From assembly GCF_947488565.1 (NCBI RefSeq), contig NZ_CANKZC010000004.1, positions 248,001-312,000 on the forward strand: a stretch of DNA of 64,000 bases, in the 5' to 3' direction. This stretch comes from an uncultured Psychrobacter sp. (GTDB lineage: Bacteria; Pseudomonadota; Gammaproteobacteria; Pseudomonadales; Moraxellaceae). A program made the position numbers and the translations under genes. The notes under the pieces were generated by a model. That model saw nothing but the letters and a program-made list of their open reading frames with translations. It had not been told where the DNA came from and searched no databases. Below are positions 17,694-26,905 of this stretch, piece by piece. Position 1 is the first letter of the stretch. The number at the start of each line of letters is the position of its first letter.

Positions 17694-18563
17694 ATGCAAA
17701 ATAAATTAATGAGCCTAGTAACGCAAACGGCTAAGCAAGGCAAGGATCAGGCATTAAGTGCCATTCAACCGGCACGCTACCTAAAAGGTTTGACCAAATC
17801 TCAAGTTGGAAAAGGCAAAACTGTCTTGATTACAGGGGCCAGCTCAGGTCTTGGCGAAGGCATGGCACGGTTATTTGCAAAATTAGGCTACAATTTAGCC
17901 ATTTGTGCGCGCCGTACCGATCGTTTGGATCAACTAAGAGCTGAGTTAACAGAGTTATATCCTGAGATAAGCGTGGCGTACCGTGTTTTAGATGTCACTG
18001 ACTATGATGCGATATTTAAAGTGTTTGATGCTTTCGCTGAAGATTTCGGTCATATAGATCGGGTTGTGGTCAACGCTGGCGTAGGTGAGAGTCGCCGTAT
18101 TGGTAAAGGTCGTTTTGAGACCAATCGCCGTACCGCTGAGATAAACTTTGTCTCTGCATTGGCCCAGTGCGAAGCGGCGATGAAAGTTTTTCGCGCGCAA
18201 AATAATGGTCACCTCGTAGTGATATCAAGTATGTCGGCGATGCGCGGTTTACCCAAGCATATGACTACTTATGGGGCGAGTAAGGCCGGCTTAGCTTATT
18301 TAGCAGAAGGTATTCGAGCCGATATGCTATTAGAGAAATTACCAATTAAAGTGTCTACTATTTATCCAGGTTATATTCGTACTGAGATTAATACCAATGC
18401 CAAGCCTTTACCATTTGAAGTCGATTCAGATACTGGTACTAAAGCTATGGTTGCTGCCATTGAATCAGGGGTTGCAGAAGCGTGTGTACCAAGCCTGCCA
18501 TGGTCAATTGTGGGACAAGCGATGAAACATTTGCCACTTAATGTAGTCAATAAAATCAGCTAG
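17694..18563 (+). CDS. Short-chain dehydrogenase/reductase
   Basis: Classical SDR: cofactor motif TGASSGLG at 48-54, NAG at 127-129, catalytic S179, Y193 and K197 (SSMSAM, TTYGASKAGL). The first 40 residues before the Rossmann fold are basic and helical, which is longer than usual and may bind a membrane. The CARR motif after the second strand favours NADP(H). It is 127 bases after the histidine phosphatase gene, last in the + strand group with the acyl-CoA dehydrogenase, and is followed by a strong terminator. Likely reduces or oxidises a lipid-like hydroxy or oxo group; the actual substrate is unknown. Confidence 0.85.
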   Translation: MQNKLMSLVTQTAKQGKDQALSAIQPARYLKGLTKSQVGKGKTVLITGASSGLGEGMARLFAKLGYNLAICARRTDRLDQLRAELTELYPEISVAYRVLDVTDYDAIFKVFDAFAEDFGHIDRVVVNAGVGESRRIGKGRFETNRRTAEINFVSALAQCEAAMKVFRAQNNGHLVVISSMSAMRGLPKHMTTYGASKAGLAYLAEGIRADMLLEKLPIKVSTIYPGYIRTEINTNAKPLPFEVDSDTGTKAMVAAIESGVAEACVPSLPWSIVGQAMKHLPLNVVNKIS

Positions 18564-18632
18564 TCAATGAACCAACCCTTATCTATAGTCGATTCTAAAA
18601 AAACAGATACATTATATGTCAACCCGGAACTG

Positions 18633-18715
18633 GTATAAATTTTTCGAGCGTGCTGTGCCTGCGCCGCTCGATGCTGCGTAAAATTCATCTCAGTCCCACT
18701 GTATCGTTTTTATAC
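18633..18715. repeat. Possible small palindromic element between SDR and fadD genes
   Basis: An 83-base segment bounded by gtataaa (18633-18639) and tttatac (18709-18715) contains a perfect 7-base inverted repeat tcgagcg/cgctcga (18644-18650, 18665-18671) around a GC-rich loop. Its composition stands out in an AT-rich spacer. It could be a dispersed intergenic repeat or a worn miniature element; only one copy is visible in this window. Confidence 0.35.
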
Positions 18716-18734
18716 TGAACTCACTATATATAGC

Positions 18735-18771
18735 AAAAAACCCTCTATATTAACGTATAGAGGGTTTTTTT
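18735..18771. terminator. Bidirectional terminator between SDR and fadD genes
   Basis: A perfect 15-base stem (18735-18749 with 18756-18770) with a 6-base loop; A-run on one side and T-run on the other, so it works on both strands. It lies between the two convergent genes. Confidence 0.92.
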
Positions 18772-18860
18772 AGCAATTTTTGAAATTCTTAATCTTCATC
18801 AAGCTTTATAACTCTTATCCTAAATCTAAAAAAACATGTAGCATTTACGCATAGCTAGAG

Positions 18861-20555
18861 CTAGCGAGCATTGTCTAATAAATGCTTTTCGCGTAATTTC
18901 TGACGTAATACTTTGCCAACATTGCTTTTTGGTAGTTCACTAACAAACTCAATATGGCGCGGGCATTTATAACCAGTCAAGTTATCTAACGCAAAATCTT
19001 TAACCACATCTGCGGTGACATTACTGTCTGCTGGTACGATATAAATCTTGACAGCTTCGCCTTGGCGTTCATCATCGATACCAATTACCGCACAGTCGAC
19101 AATACCATCACAATCAAGCATGACTGACTCAATCTCATTGGGGAATACATTGAAGCCTGAGACCAAAATCATATCTTTTTTGCGGTCGAGCAAAGTAAAA
19201 TAACCTTTTTCGTCCATACTGACGATATCACCAGTACGAAAGTAGCCGTCCTTAGTAAAAGTTTCATGATTATCATGGTTAAAATAACCAGAAGTTACAT
19301 TAGGGCCTTTGATACACATCTCACCTGCTTGATGCACGCCAACACGCTCATCTTTGTCGTCGATCACAATGATGTCAACACCAGGGCCTGGAACGCCAAT
19401 CGTCCCATTAAATTTACGATCTGTGACGACGTTGGCTGTACCTACAGCGACGCCTTCTGTCATGCCCCAACCTTCTATCATCGCACAGCCCGTGGTTTCC
19501 AGCCAGCGCGCTGCCGTTTGCTCAGTCGCTGCCATCCCGCCTGCTTGCGTAATACGTAGTGAGCTAAAATCTAACTGTTTAAAGTTTGGCTGATCGAGCA
19601 GTCCCTTAAATAAGGTATTGACCGCAGGGAAAATATGGAAAGGCTGCTTTGATAAGGTTTTGATAAACCCTGGCATATCGCGCGGATTGGGTATCAATAT
19701 AAAGGTATAACCCGAACGCATACCTAATAGGCTCAGCATAAAGGCAAAAATGTGATACAGCGGTAGAGCCATAACCATATTAATGTATGCCTCATTCATA
19801 TTTGAGGTGACAGGTCGGTACCAAGCTTCTGACTGCAGGGCAGCGGCTATGATGTTGCGTTGAGTTAATACTGCTCCTTTTGATAGCCCTGTCGTACCAC
19901 CAGTATATTGTAAAATGGCTTTTTGCTCTGATGCCATTGTTGGGGCTTGAAATGGTAACGCTTTACCTTTTTTAAGGACATCAGAGAATTTGGTAACTTC
20001 ATGCTTAGGATCATTAAGCTTATATTTAGGGACTAAGCGTTTGACTTGTCGAATCATGGTATTGACCAACATGCCTTTTAGACCCATCATGTCGCCCATT
20101 TTTGATAGGACAATACGATTGATAGAAGTCTCATCAACCACTTGTTCAAGCGCTTGAGCAAAGTTATCAACGATAAATATGATTTTAGCGCCTGAATCAT
20201 TTAGTTGATGACGTAACTCGCGTCCAGTATATAAGGGATTGATAGGGGTACAAACATAGCCTGCGCGCAAAATACCAATCATGATTGGCAAATACTGCGG
20301 TACGTTTGGCATCATCAGCGCTACAAGGCTACCTTTTGGTAACCCTTGAGCTTGCAACCATGCAGCGACCGCCAATGATGCTTTATCGACATCATCGTAA
20401 GTATGGGTGACACCCATGCAGATACTCATAGGGTGCATACGATAACGATTAAAGCACTCCTCATATAGCTCTACCAAGCTGTCATATTTATCAGGGTCAA
20501 TGGTTTTGGGTACAGTACCAGGATAGTGATCCAGCCAAGGTTTGTTCTCTGTCAT
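18861..20555 (-). CDS. fadD: Long-chain fatty acid CoA ligase
   Basis: Activates fatty acids to acyl-CoA with ATP via an acyl-adenylate, at the inner face of the cytoplasmic membrane. ANL superfamily motifs are in order: LQYTGGTTGLSKGA (ATP loop), EGWGMTEG (A5), GYFRTGD (A7), and LPKSNVGKVLRQKL with the C-terminal catalytic lysine (A10). Length 564 matches E. coli FadD. It converges on the acyl-CoA dehydrogenase/APH group and could supply acyl-CoA for it. The promoter lies in the long gap upstream. Chain-length preference cannot be read. Confidence 0.93.
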   Translation of the reverse strand: MTENKPWLDHYPGTVPKTIDPDKYDSLVELYEECFNRYRMHPMSICMGVTHTYDDVDKASLAVAAWLQAQGLPKGSLVALMMPNVPQYLPIMIGILRAGYVCTPINPLYTGRELRHQLNDSGAKIIFIVDNFAQALEQVVDETSINRIVLSKMGDMMGLKGMLVNTMIRQVKRLVPKYKLNDPKHEVTKFSDVLKKGKALPFQAPTMASEQKAILQYTGGTTGLSKGAVLTQRNIIAAALQSEAWYRPVTSNMNEAYINMVMALPLYHIFAFMLSLLGMRSGYTFILIPNPRDMPGFIKTLSKQPFHIFPAVNTLFKGLLDQPNFKQLDFSSLRITQAGGMAATEQTAARWLETTGCAMIEGWGMTEGVAVGTANVVTDRKFNGTIGVPGPGVDIIVIDDKDERVGVHQAGEMCIKGPNVTSGYFNHDNHETFTKDGYFRTGDIVSMDEKGYFTLLDRKKDMILVSGFNVFPNEIESVMLDCDGIVDCAVIGIDDERQGEAVKIYIVPADSNVTADVVKDFALDNLTGYKCPRHIEFVSELPKSNVGKVLRQKLREKHLLDNAR

Positions 20556-21077
20556 GGTTAGCGTCCTTAAAAATTATTGATTGCTATATAGAAAAGCGTA
20601 GAGGAGAGCAGTTGTATATCTACCAACAATAAAGACTAACGCTGATGCGACCAATAGGCATTGACCACGATAATATCCTTATTTACTGAACAGCTGCTAA
20701 GATACTTTTAGGATAATTTGATCCTTATATACCTCATATTTCTTATCATTAATAGAATCAATCATGAGATAATAATAAGGTATAATTTAACCATAGAGTA
20801 ACATATCTGCAATTATTATTTGTATTGAAGTAACAGTACTGGTTAGTATGCAAAAATTGTAGACAGATGTACTAATATATGGTGCAGAATAAAGGAAGGT
20901 CCGAGTCTATTGTGAGTTTGGTTTTGGCCTTCGTAAGTCATGTTTGAGACGTTACAGGCTTATTAACTCTATTAGGTAGTTTTTCACTGCTCGGATTTAC
21001 TACTGTAGAGCGCTTACTCTATACTTAAATATTCTTAAAAATCAGCAAGAGTTTTTGTCAATAACCATGTACAAATG
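20556..21077. other. Intergenic gap, 522 bases, upstream of fadD
   Basis: AT-rich with no convincing reading frame on either strand, no RNA gene and no clear terminator. It should contain the fadD promoter and the 3' end of the thioesterase transcript. I could not find a palindrome that I would call a FadR or PsrA site. Confidence 0.4.
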
Positions 21078-21635
21078 TTATTGGTCAGTAGTATGGTGTG
21101 TTATGGCTTGTTGAATACTGTCATGAAGATTTTTTGGCACTCGTATCGGCCGTATTGGTGCAGCACTAGCCACTATGTCTGATGTATCAGCACTATCGGC
21201 TGGCTCTGGTGTTGTCTGATTCTGCACGCAAGCAATCACAATCTTGGCGCTACTTAATAAGGTTTTTGCCGAAGGGTAGTGGTTTTCATTTGCGTCCTGT
21301 GACGCATGGCGATGAATACTTTGATAGAATACAATGCTAGCAGGTTTTAGTTCAACTCGATCGATATGTACTTTAATAACTTCATCCAAAAATATCGCCT
21401 TTTTGTACTGTAGCTGTGCTTGACTCACTACAAAGTGCTGGATTTGACCATCATCAGCATGCATAAAATAGCCGTTTAGACCAAGCTGACTAAACCAGTC
21501 GCGGCGACAATTTTCAAAAAACACCAGATGGTTGGCGTGGTAGACTATACCGCCAGCATCAGTATGGTTGATATATACGCGGTAATCGGTAGAGAATAAA
21601 GGTGATATTGTAGGATTTGATGGCGTTGTCGTCAT
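21078..21635 (-). CDS. YbgC/4HBT-type acyl-CoA thioesterase
   Basis: Hot-dog fold thioesterase. The motif YRVYINHTDAGGIVYHANHLVFFENCRRDW holds the catalytic aspartate in TDAGG and the conserved HAN and FFE residues of the YbgC group. After the core, residues about 110-160 form a low-complexity Ala/Asp/Pro/Thr-rich segment not usual in YbgC (about 135 residues), so the protein is long at 185. I use the ATG at 21635; a GTG four codons earlier is possible. There is no tol-pal cluster next to it, unlike typical ybgC. Substrate unknown. Confidence 0.8.
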   Translation of the reverse strand: MTTTPSNPTISPLFSTDYRVYINHTDAGGIVYHANHLVFFENCRRDWFSQLGLNGYFMHADDGQIQHFVVSQAQLQYKKAIFLDEVIKVHIDRVELKPASIVFYQSIHRHASQDANENHYPSAKTLLSSAKIVIACVQNQTTPEPADSADTSDIVASAAPIRPIRVPKNLHDSIQQAITHHTTDQ

Positions 21636-21921
21636 AATTTGGCTCACATCGTTTGGCTAAAAAAGTAGCTTATTGAAGATACTGCAATGTTTATAGATAC
21701 GTATAAGATAAACATGATTAGAAAGAAAGTATGCCGTTATTTGTTGTGTCATAGCGGTCAGTAAAGCAAGTTTTCTACTGTATCTTAAGATGTAAAAACA
21801 CGCAATAGTCAGATCGACTTAGCTCTGTTTGTAGCTGTTCATCGCCCTTTTGCATTTCAACATTTAGCATAATAATTTATAAAATATAAATAAACTCGAA
21901 TCAATCAATATAGGATAAAGC

Positions 21922-22746
21922 ATGACCCGTTTTGTGAGTTTTAATATCAATGGTATTCGCGCCCGTCAGCATCAGCTTGAGGCTGTACGAGAAGTCATAG
22001 ATCCTGATGTTATGGGGCTGCAAGAAACCAAGGTCCATGATGATCAATTTCCGCTAAAAAATGTAGAAAGTCTTGGCTATCATGTTGAGTATTTTGGACA
22101 AAAGGGACATTACGGGGTGGCATTATTGTCTAAAGTTGCGCCTATATTTGTGCAAAAAGGCTTTCTGGGTGACGATGAGGAAGCGCAAAAACGCTTTATT
22201 CACGCACGTTATGAGCTGCAAGGCCGTGAAATTGATGTGCTTAATGGCTATTTTCCACAAGGGGAGAGTGAAGATCATCCAACTAAGTTTCCGATGAAGC
22301 GCGCTTACTATGCTGATTTAATGGCTTATATTGATGCTTTACAAGCAGAAGGGCGCTCGATTATTGTCATGGGTGACATGAACATTGCGCCAGAAGATAT
22401 AGACATCGGAATCGGTGAGGTTAATGCAAAACGCTGGCTTAAAAATAGAAAGACCTCGTTTTTGCCAGAGGAGCGTGAGTGGTATTCAGCACTCATGTCA
22501 CGGGATTTGACTGACACCTATCGTCTCCATTATCCAGAAAGTACTGAGTTGTATAGCTGGTTTGACTATCGCAGTCGCGGCTTCAATGATGATCCCAAGC
22601 GCGGCCTACGTATCGATCATATTTTATGTACCGCTGATTTGACTGATCATTGTGTGGGTGCTGGTATTAGCTATGAGCTACGTGCCATGGAAAAACCCTC
22701 TGACCATGCGCCTATTTGGTCAGCGTTTGACTTGAGTCAAGATTAG
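21922..22746 (+). CDS. xthA: Exodeoxyribonuclease III
   Basis: AP endonuclease and 3'-5' exonuclease in base excision repair. EEP-fold motifs: [16 protein letters not shown] with metal ligand E35, [19 protein letters not shown], the active-site stretch around RIDHILCT, and PSDHAPIW with the catalytic histidine at the end. 274 residues, normal. The start is preceded by aggataaag. It stands alone, 90 bases before argJ, on the same strand, with no terminator seen between them. Confidence 0.95.
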   Translation: MTRFVSFNINGIRARQHQLEAVREVIDPDVMGLQETKVHDDQFPLKNVESLGYHVEYFGQKGHYGVALLSKVAPIFVQKGFLGDDEEAQKRFIHARYELQGREIDVLNGYFPQGESEDHPTKFPMKRAYYADLMAYIDALQAEGRSIIVMGDMNIAPEDIDIGIGEVNAKRWLKNRKTSFLPEEREWYSALMSRDLTDTYRLHYPESTELYSWFDYRSRGFNDDPKRGLRIDHILCTADLTDHCVGAGISYELRAMEKPSDHAPIWSAFDLSQD

Positions 22747-22836
22747 AGGGTGCGTAAAAGTAATATTGATGAATGAATCTCAACTAAATGTATATTTAGT
22801 AAACAACTCTAAAAATTAATTAACAAGGATTGAGCT

Positions 22837-24060
22837 ATGGCTGTCGGAGACGTTGCAGTACCCAATACTATTTATCCTATCGACGGTATCAGATTGAGTG
22901 CTATCGCAGCAGGCGTACGCTACAAAGATCGCGACGATTTAGTGGTTATCGAAATAGCTGAGACTGCAACCAGTGCAGTTGTGACGACCAAAAATACGTT
23001 TTGCGCTGCACCGGTACGCGTACTGCGAGAGCACTTTGCAAAAATGGCTCCGCGCTACTTGGTGACCAATACAGGTAATGCCAATGCGGGTACAGGTGCC
23101 GGTGGCAAACGCCGCGCAGAAGAGATTTGCGCAGCTTTGGCGGGTAAGGCTGGCGTAGACACTAGCGCGGTGCTGCCGTTCTCTACTGGTGTGATAGGTG
23201 AGCCGCTAAATAGTGAAGCGGTCATAAAAGGGCTAGATAAGGCGTTAGACAGCTTAGGAGCGGATAACTGGTTGGCAGCGGCTAACGGGATTCGGACGAC
23301 TGATACTATTCCTAAGCTTGCGAGCCGAAAAGTGAATATTGCCGATAAGAGCTATCATATCACTGGTATATCTAAAGGCTCAGGCATGATCCGCCCTAAT
23401 ATGGCGACCATGCTGGGTTATGTAGCGACTGATGCCAATATTGCAGCTGACCTATTGCAAGAGATGCTGGTTGCTATTAATGAGCAGTCTTTTAACCGTA
23501 TTACCGTCGATGGCGACACCTCAACCAATGACTGCTGCGTATTGATAGCGACAGGGGCTGCCAGTACCGAGGTAATCGATAGTCCTGAGCATCCACATTA
23601 TCAGTTGCTACTTACTGCCCTAACTGACGTGTTCGTGCGTCTGGCCCAATTAATTGTGCGCGACGGTGAGGGTGCAACAAAGTTCATGACTGTGAAAGTC
23701 ACTGGTGGTCAAACTACTCAAGAATGCTGCGATGTTGCTTATGCAGTTGCGCATTCACCATTGGTAAAGACAGCGTTTTTTGCAAGCGATGCTAATTGGG
23801 GCCGCATCTTAGCAGCCGTTGGTTATGCAGGTATTGAGGATTTGGATACCGAGCAAGTTGATGTATATCTAGATGACGTTATGATTTGTCAAAACGGCGG
23901 TGTGGCACCAAATTATACCGAAGAGGCTGGCAAGACCGTTATGAGTCGTTCTGAAATTACTATTCATATTGACTTGGCGCGAGGTGAAGCCAGCGACACT
24001 GTTTATACCTGTGATCTGTCTTATGATTATGTCAAAATTAACGCAGATTATCGTAGCTAG
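22837..24060 (+). CDS. argJ: Bifunctional ornithine acetyltransferase / N-acetylglutamate synthase
   Basis: Transfers the acetyl group from N-acetylornithine to glutamate in arginine synthesis. The precursor cleaves itself before T191 in PNMATMLGY to give alpha and beta chains, and T191 is the nucleophile. Other family blocks: TNTGNANAGTG (78-87), FSTGVIGE, ISKGSGMI, TVDGDTSTND, ANWGRI. 407 residues, typical. Whether it can also use acetyl-CoA cannot be told from sequence. A good ribosome binding site (aacaagga) precedes the ATG. It may be co-transcribed with xthA. Confidence 0.95.
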   Translation: MAVGDVAVPNTIYPIDGIRLSAIAAGVRYKDRDDLVVIEIAETATSAVVTTKNTFCAAPVRVLREHFAKMAPRYLVTNTGNANAGTGAGGKRRAEEICAALAGKAGVDTSAVLPFSTGVIGEPLNSEAVIKGLDKALDSLGADNWLAAANGIRTTDTIPKLASRKVNIADKSYHITGISKGSGMIRPNMATMLGYVATDANIAADLLQEMLVAINEQSFNRITVDGDTSTNDCCVLIATGAASTEVIDSPEHPHYQLLLTALTDVFVRLAQLIVRDGEGATKFMTVKVTGGQTTQECCDVAYAVAHSPLVKTAFFASDANWGRILAAVGYAGIEDLDTEQVDVYLDDVMICQNGGVAPNYTEEAGKTVMSRSEITIHIDLARGEASDTVYTCDLSYDYVKINADYRS

Positions 24061-24419
24061 ATAGACGTTGTATTGATTTTTATTCAACCCTTTGTATCGA
24101 TAAGTTGAAGTTTATAATATAAAAAGTCGATAATCTATGAGTACGTTTGAATAACACCAGTTGCAAATACTGACGTTACGTTACAAACCAGTTATAGAGG
24201 CAACGCTTATTCAGGACCTATACTAATCGCAGTACAACAATAAGTAGTACTGCTTTTATTTGGGCATTGTATTTGGCTCTTATAGAAGTGTACTCACTAT
24301 TAACGTTTCTATCTTGAGATGACGTGCTATTTATAAGGTTCTTTAAGTGCCAAATAAAATGTCGATATTTAGTAGTCAAGATATGAACATTTTAATAATC
24401 ATTGATTGAGGATATAAGA
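24061..24419. other. Intergenic gap, about 360 bases, before the small lipoprotein
   Basis: No reading frame or RNA gene that I can support. It probably carries the promoter of the lipoprotein gene at 24420. No terminator is evident after argJ. Confidence 0.4.
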
Positions 24420-24818
24420 ATGAAAAAGTTAGCAATTGCAACATTTGCAGCCACTTTTGCACTAGCAGGTTGTTCTACGATGGGTCTAGACGATGAGCGT
24501 ACCATGGTAGTAGAGGGTCAAGCAGTAAACGTTAAAGTAGTGAACATTCCAAGTTTCGAAGTAGAGATTGCACCACGTAAAGCACTTTGTGAGCGTATGG
24601 ATACTAGTGGTAATACAGTCGAAACTCAGTGCCTACAGTACCGTCAAGGTTATCAAAAGAATTACAACACACTAAATGGCAACATTCAGGGTTTTACCTA
24701 TGAGCCAAACTATCGTTACATGTTAGATGTGCGTCAAGAAGCAATTGCTGATACTGAAACTGGTGTGGTTAAGCCTGTTTGGATCTTAAACGACGTTATT
24801 TCAAAAACTGCTGAATAA
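24420..24818 (+). CDS. Small lipoprotein of unknown function
   Basis: 132-residue probable outer-membrane lipoprotein. Signal peptide MKKLAIATFAATFALAGC with a LAGC lipobox and lipidated C18. Mature part has two cysteines (KALCERMD, ETQCLQY) that could form a disulfide, and ends VWILNDVISKTAE. The start at 24420 is preceded by gagg at 24408-24411; a TTG six codons earlier would put charged residues before the signal and is rejected. It is a single-gene unit closed by a strong terminator. I do not recognise the family. Codon use looks like a well-expressed gene. Confidence 0.85.
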   Translation: MKKLAIATFAATFALAGCSTMGLDDERTMVVEGQAVNVKVVNIPSFEVEIAPRKALCERMDTSGNTVETQCLQYRQGYQKNYNTLNGNIQGFTYEPNYRYMLDVRQEAIADTETGVVKPVWILNDVISKTAE

Positions 24819-24856
24819 TATTTTTTATTGCAATCAATAAGTAGCTAGTAAGAACG

Positions 24857-24895
24857 CACAAAAAAGCCTCTAATAACTTAGAGGCTTTTTTTGTG
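24857..24895. terminator. Bidirectional terminator between the lipoprotein and sdaA
   Basis: Stem gcctcta/tagaggc (24866-24872, 24879-24885) extended outward by A/T pairs to 24857-24895, with an A-run before and a T-run after. It serves both convergent genes. Confidence 0.9.
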
Positions 24896-24929
24896 ATAGT
24901 TATTAACTTTGAATTCTTAAATCATAGTT

Positions 24930-26363
24930 TTAGCACTGGCTATAGTTGACGCTAACACCATGGGTAGCAGTAGGTATGCGGTTATCTGCATAGACAGCGA
25001 GACCGCCTCGTGCTGTTTCTTTATATTTGTCCGACATATCGGCACCAGTTTGTTTCATGGTCTCAATTGCCTTATCTAATGAAACAAAATGCTGACCATT
25101 GCCTCGGCAGGCAAGACGAGCGGCGTTGATTGCTTTTACTGCGCCCATGGCATTACGTTCAATACAAGGTACTTGTACGAGACCGCCAACAGGATCACAG
25201 GTAAGACCTAAATTATGCTCAATGCCAATCTCAGCGGCGTTGAGACATTTGGCAGGGTCGCCGCCCATAATCTCTGCCAATGCAGATGCAGCCATCGCAC
25301 AAGCAGAGCCGACTTCACCTTGGCAGCCAACTTCAGCACCAGAGATTGACGCATTTTGTTTGATCAAGCTACCGATTGCTGTGGCATTTAACAAGAATTT
25401 GTGAGCACCTACTTGACTGTAGTTTGACAAAAAGTCGCGATAATAGCACATAACTGCAGGAATGATACCAGCAGCACCATTGGTTGGAGCAGTGACGACA
25501 TTACCCCCATTTGCATTTTCTTCATTGACGGCAAGGGCATATAAATCAACCCAATCCATTGCAGCAAGCTTATCGGTTTTTGCAATAGGTTTGTCTTTTT
25601 CAGCACATAGCTGCAGATACAACGCTTGAGCGCGGCGTTTGACGTCCAAACCGCCTGGTAAAATGCCACTATTTTGACAACCTTGTTCGACACAGCTTTG
25701 CATTACCTCCCAAATAGAATCTAGATAGGCAAAAATCTCTTCTTTATCACGATAGTGGCATTCGTTTGCCAATACCAACTCGCTCACACTTAATTTGTGC
25801 TGACGACACTGCTCAAGTAGCTCAGCTGCAGTATTGAAAGGATAAGGGACTATATCGATCGTTGGCGTACCATGATCTTCATCTGGATTATGTGCATCAT
25901 CGTCATTAATAACGAAGCCACCACCGACTGAGTAATAAGTTTGCTGATACTGAGTGTCGTCTGCCAATAGGGCACGAATGGTCAGCGCATTAGGATGATA
26001 AGGGAGGACAGTATCATCATACCAGTAGATATCATGCTCTGTATCAAAGTCGATAACATGATGACCTGATACATTCATTTTTTTATCTGAAAAGATAGGC
26101 GTGAGGTATTGGCTAGTCAATCGTGTATCGATGGTACTTGGCGTATGACCAAGTAAACCTAAGAGAATAGCTGTATCAGTTGCATGCCCTTTACCCGTTG
26201 CAGCGAGTGAGCCGTATAGTTCAATCTCTAATTTTGTGATGTCTGTTAGCTTGAATTGTTTACTCAAAGAAGTCAAAAATAAGTTAGCGGCTACCATAGG
26301 CCCTACGGTATGTGAGCTTGAAGGACCAATACCAATTTTAAATAGATCAAATACACTAATCAT
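24930..26363 (-). CDS. sdaA: L-serine ammonia-lyase, iron-sulfur type
   Basis: Converts L-serine to pyruvate and ammonia using a [4Fe-4S] cluster. N-terminal beta domain begins [21 protein letters not shown]; the catalytic alpha domain has [35 protein letters not shown], and the cluster cysteines in [28 protein letters not shown]. 477 residues, a single-chain enzyme slightly longer than E. coli SdaA (454), the extra lying mainly in an insertion around residues 110-165 rich in His/Asp. It stands alone; the promoter is in the long gap toward the permease gene. Confidence 0.94.
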   Translation of the reverse strand: MISVFDLFKIGIGPSSSHTVGPMVAANLFLTSLSKQFKLTDITKLEIELYGSLAATGKGHATDTAILLGLLGHTPSTIDTRLTSQYLTPIFSDKKMNVSGHHVIDFDTEHDIYWYDDTVLPYHPNALTIRALLADDTQYQQTYYSVGGGFVINDDDAHNPDEDHGTPTIDIVPYPFNTAAELLEQCRQHKLSVSELVLANECHYRDKEEIFAYLDSIWEVMQSCVEQGCQNSGILPGGLDVKRRAQALYLQLCAEKDKPIAKTDKLAAMDWVDLYALAVNEENANGGNVVTAPTNGAAGIIPAVMCYYRDFLSNYSQVGAHKFLLNATAIGSLIKQNASISGAEVGCQGEVGSACAMAASALAEIMGGDPAKCLNAAEIGIEHNLGLTCDPVGGLVQVPCIERNAMGAVKAINAARLACRGNGQHFVSLDKAIETMKQTGADMSDKYKETARGGLAVYADNRIPTATHGVSVNYSQC

Positions 26364-26905
26364 AATAAATTACCAAAAAATAAAAGTGAGTAAATAGGGT
26401 TGTTATCATAGCCAACTTATTAATAAAAACGACTTTATCGCTTAATCAATATCACAAGCATTACAAGCGTGCCTAATTACAATAAAGAGCAGGCATTGCT
26501 AAACAATGGATTTGAAGCAGCATTTATATAAGCGCTTAAACTCGGTAGTACGAATGATGGAAGAATAATAGCTTTTGTTTATTATAGATTTCCGTTATGA
26601 TGCTTGGCGTTAATACCTATGTAACATCCTGTAAGCTGTTGCGGCTATGAGGCATACTGGGTCAAAATCCGCCAAAGCGACGGATTTAGTAGAACATATA
26701 TTGCATCAGACATCTAGTAAAATGTACCAAATTTGTATAAACAACCACCATTTGTTAAGTATACCAGTGTTGCAGGTTAAGCTAAATAAATATTGTTAGA
26801 TGAAGTCAGCAATACGGTGAGATATACTAAATAGGATGGTGCTTGCGTCATTAACTCTTTATTTATCCTTTTTAGCTATTATTTTCGGCCACATAGGACA
26901 CGCGC
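26364..26905. other. Divergent intergenic gap, 542 bases, between sdaA and the permease gene
   Basis: No gene that I can support. A small hairpin (aaatccg at 26665-26671, cggattt at 26681-26687, 9-base loop) sits about 220 bases before the permease start; it has no T-run and its role is unclear. Both promoters must lie here. Confidence 0.4.

Noticed and set aside
26664..26687. Riboswitch or tRNA-like fold upstream of the nucleobase permease gene
   Set aside because: Only one short hairpin is visible; no conserved riboswitch core or acceptor and T-loop pattern.
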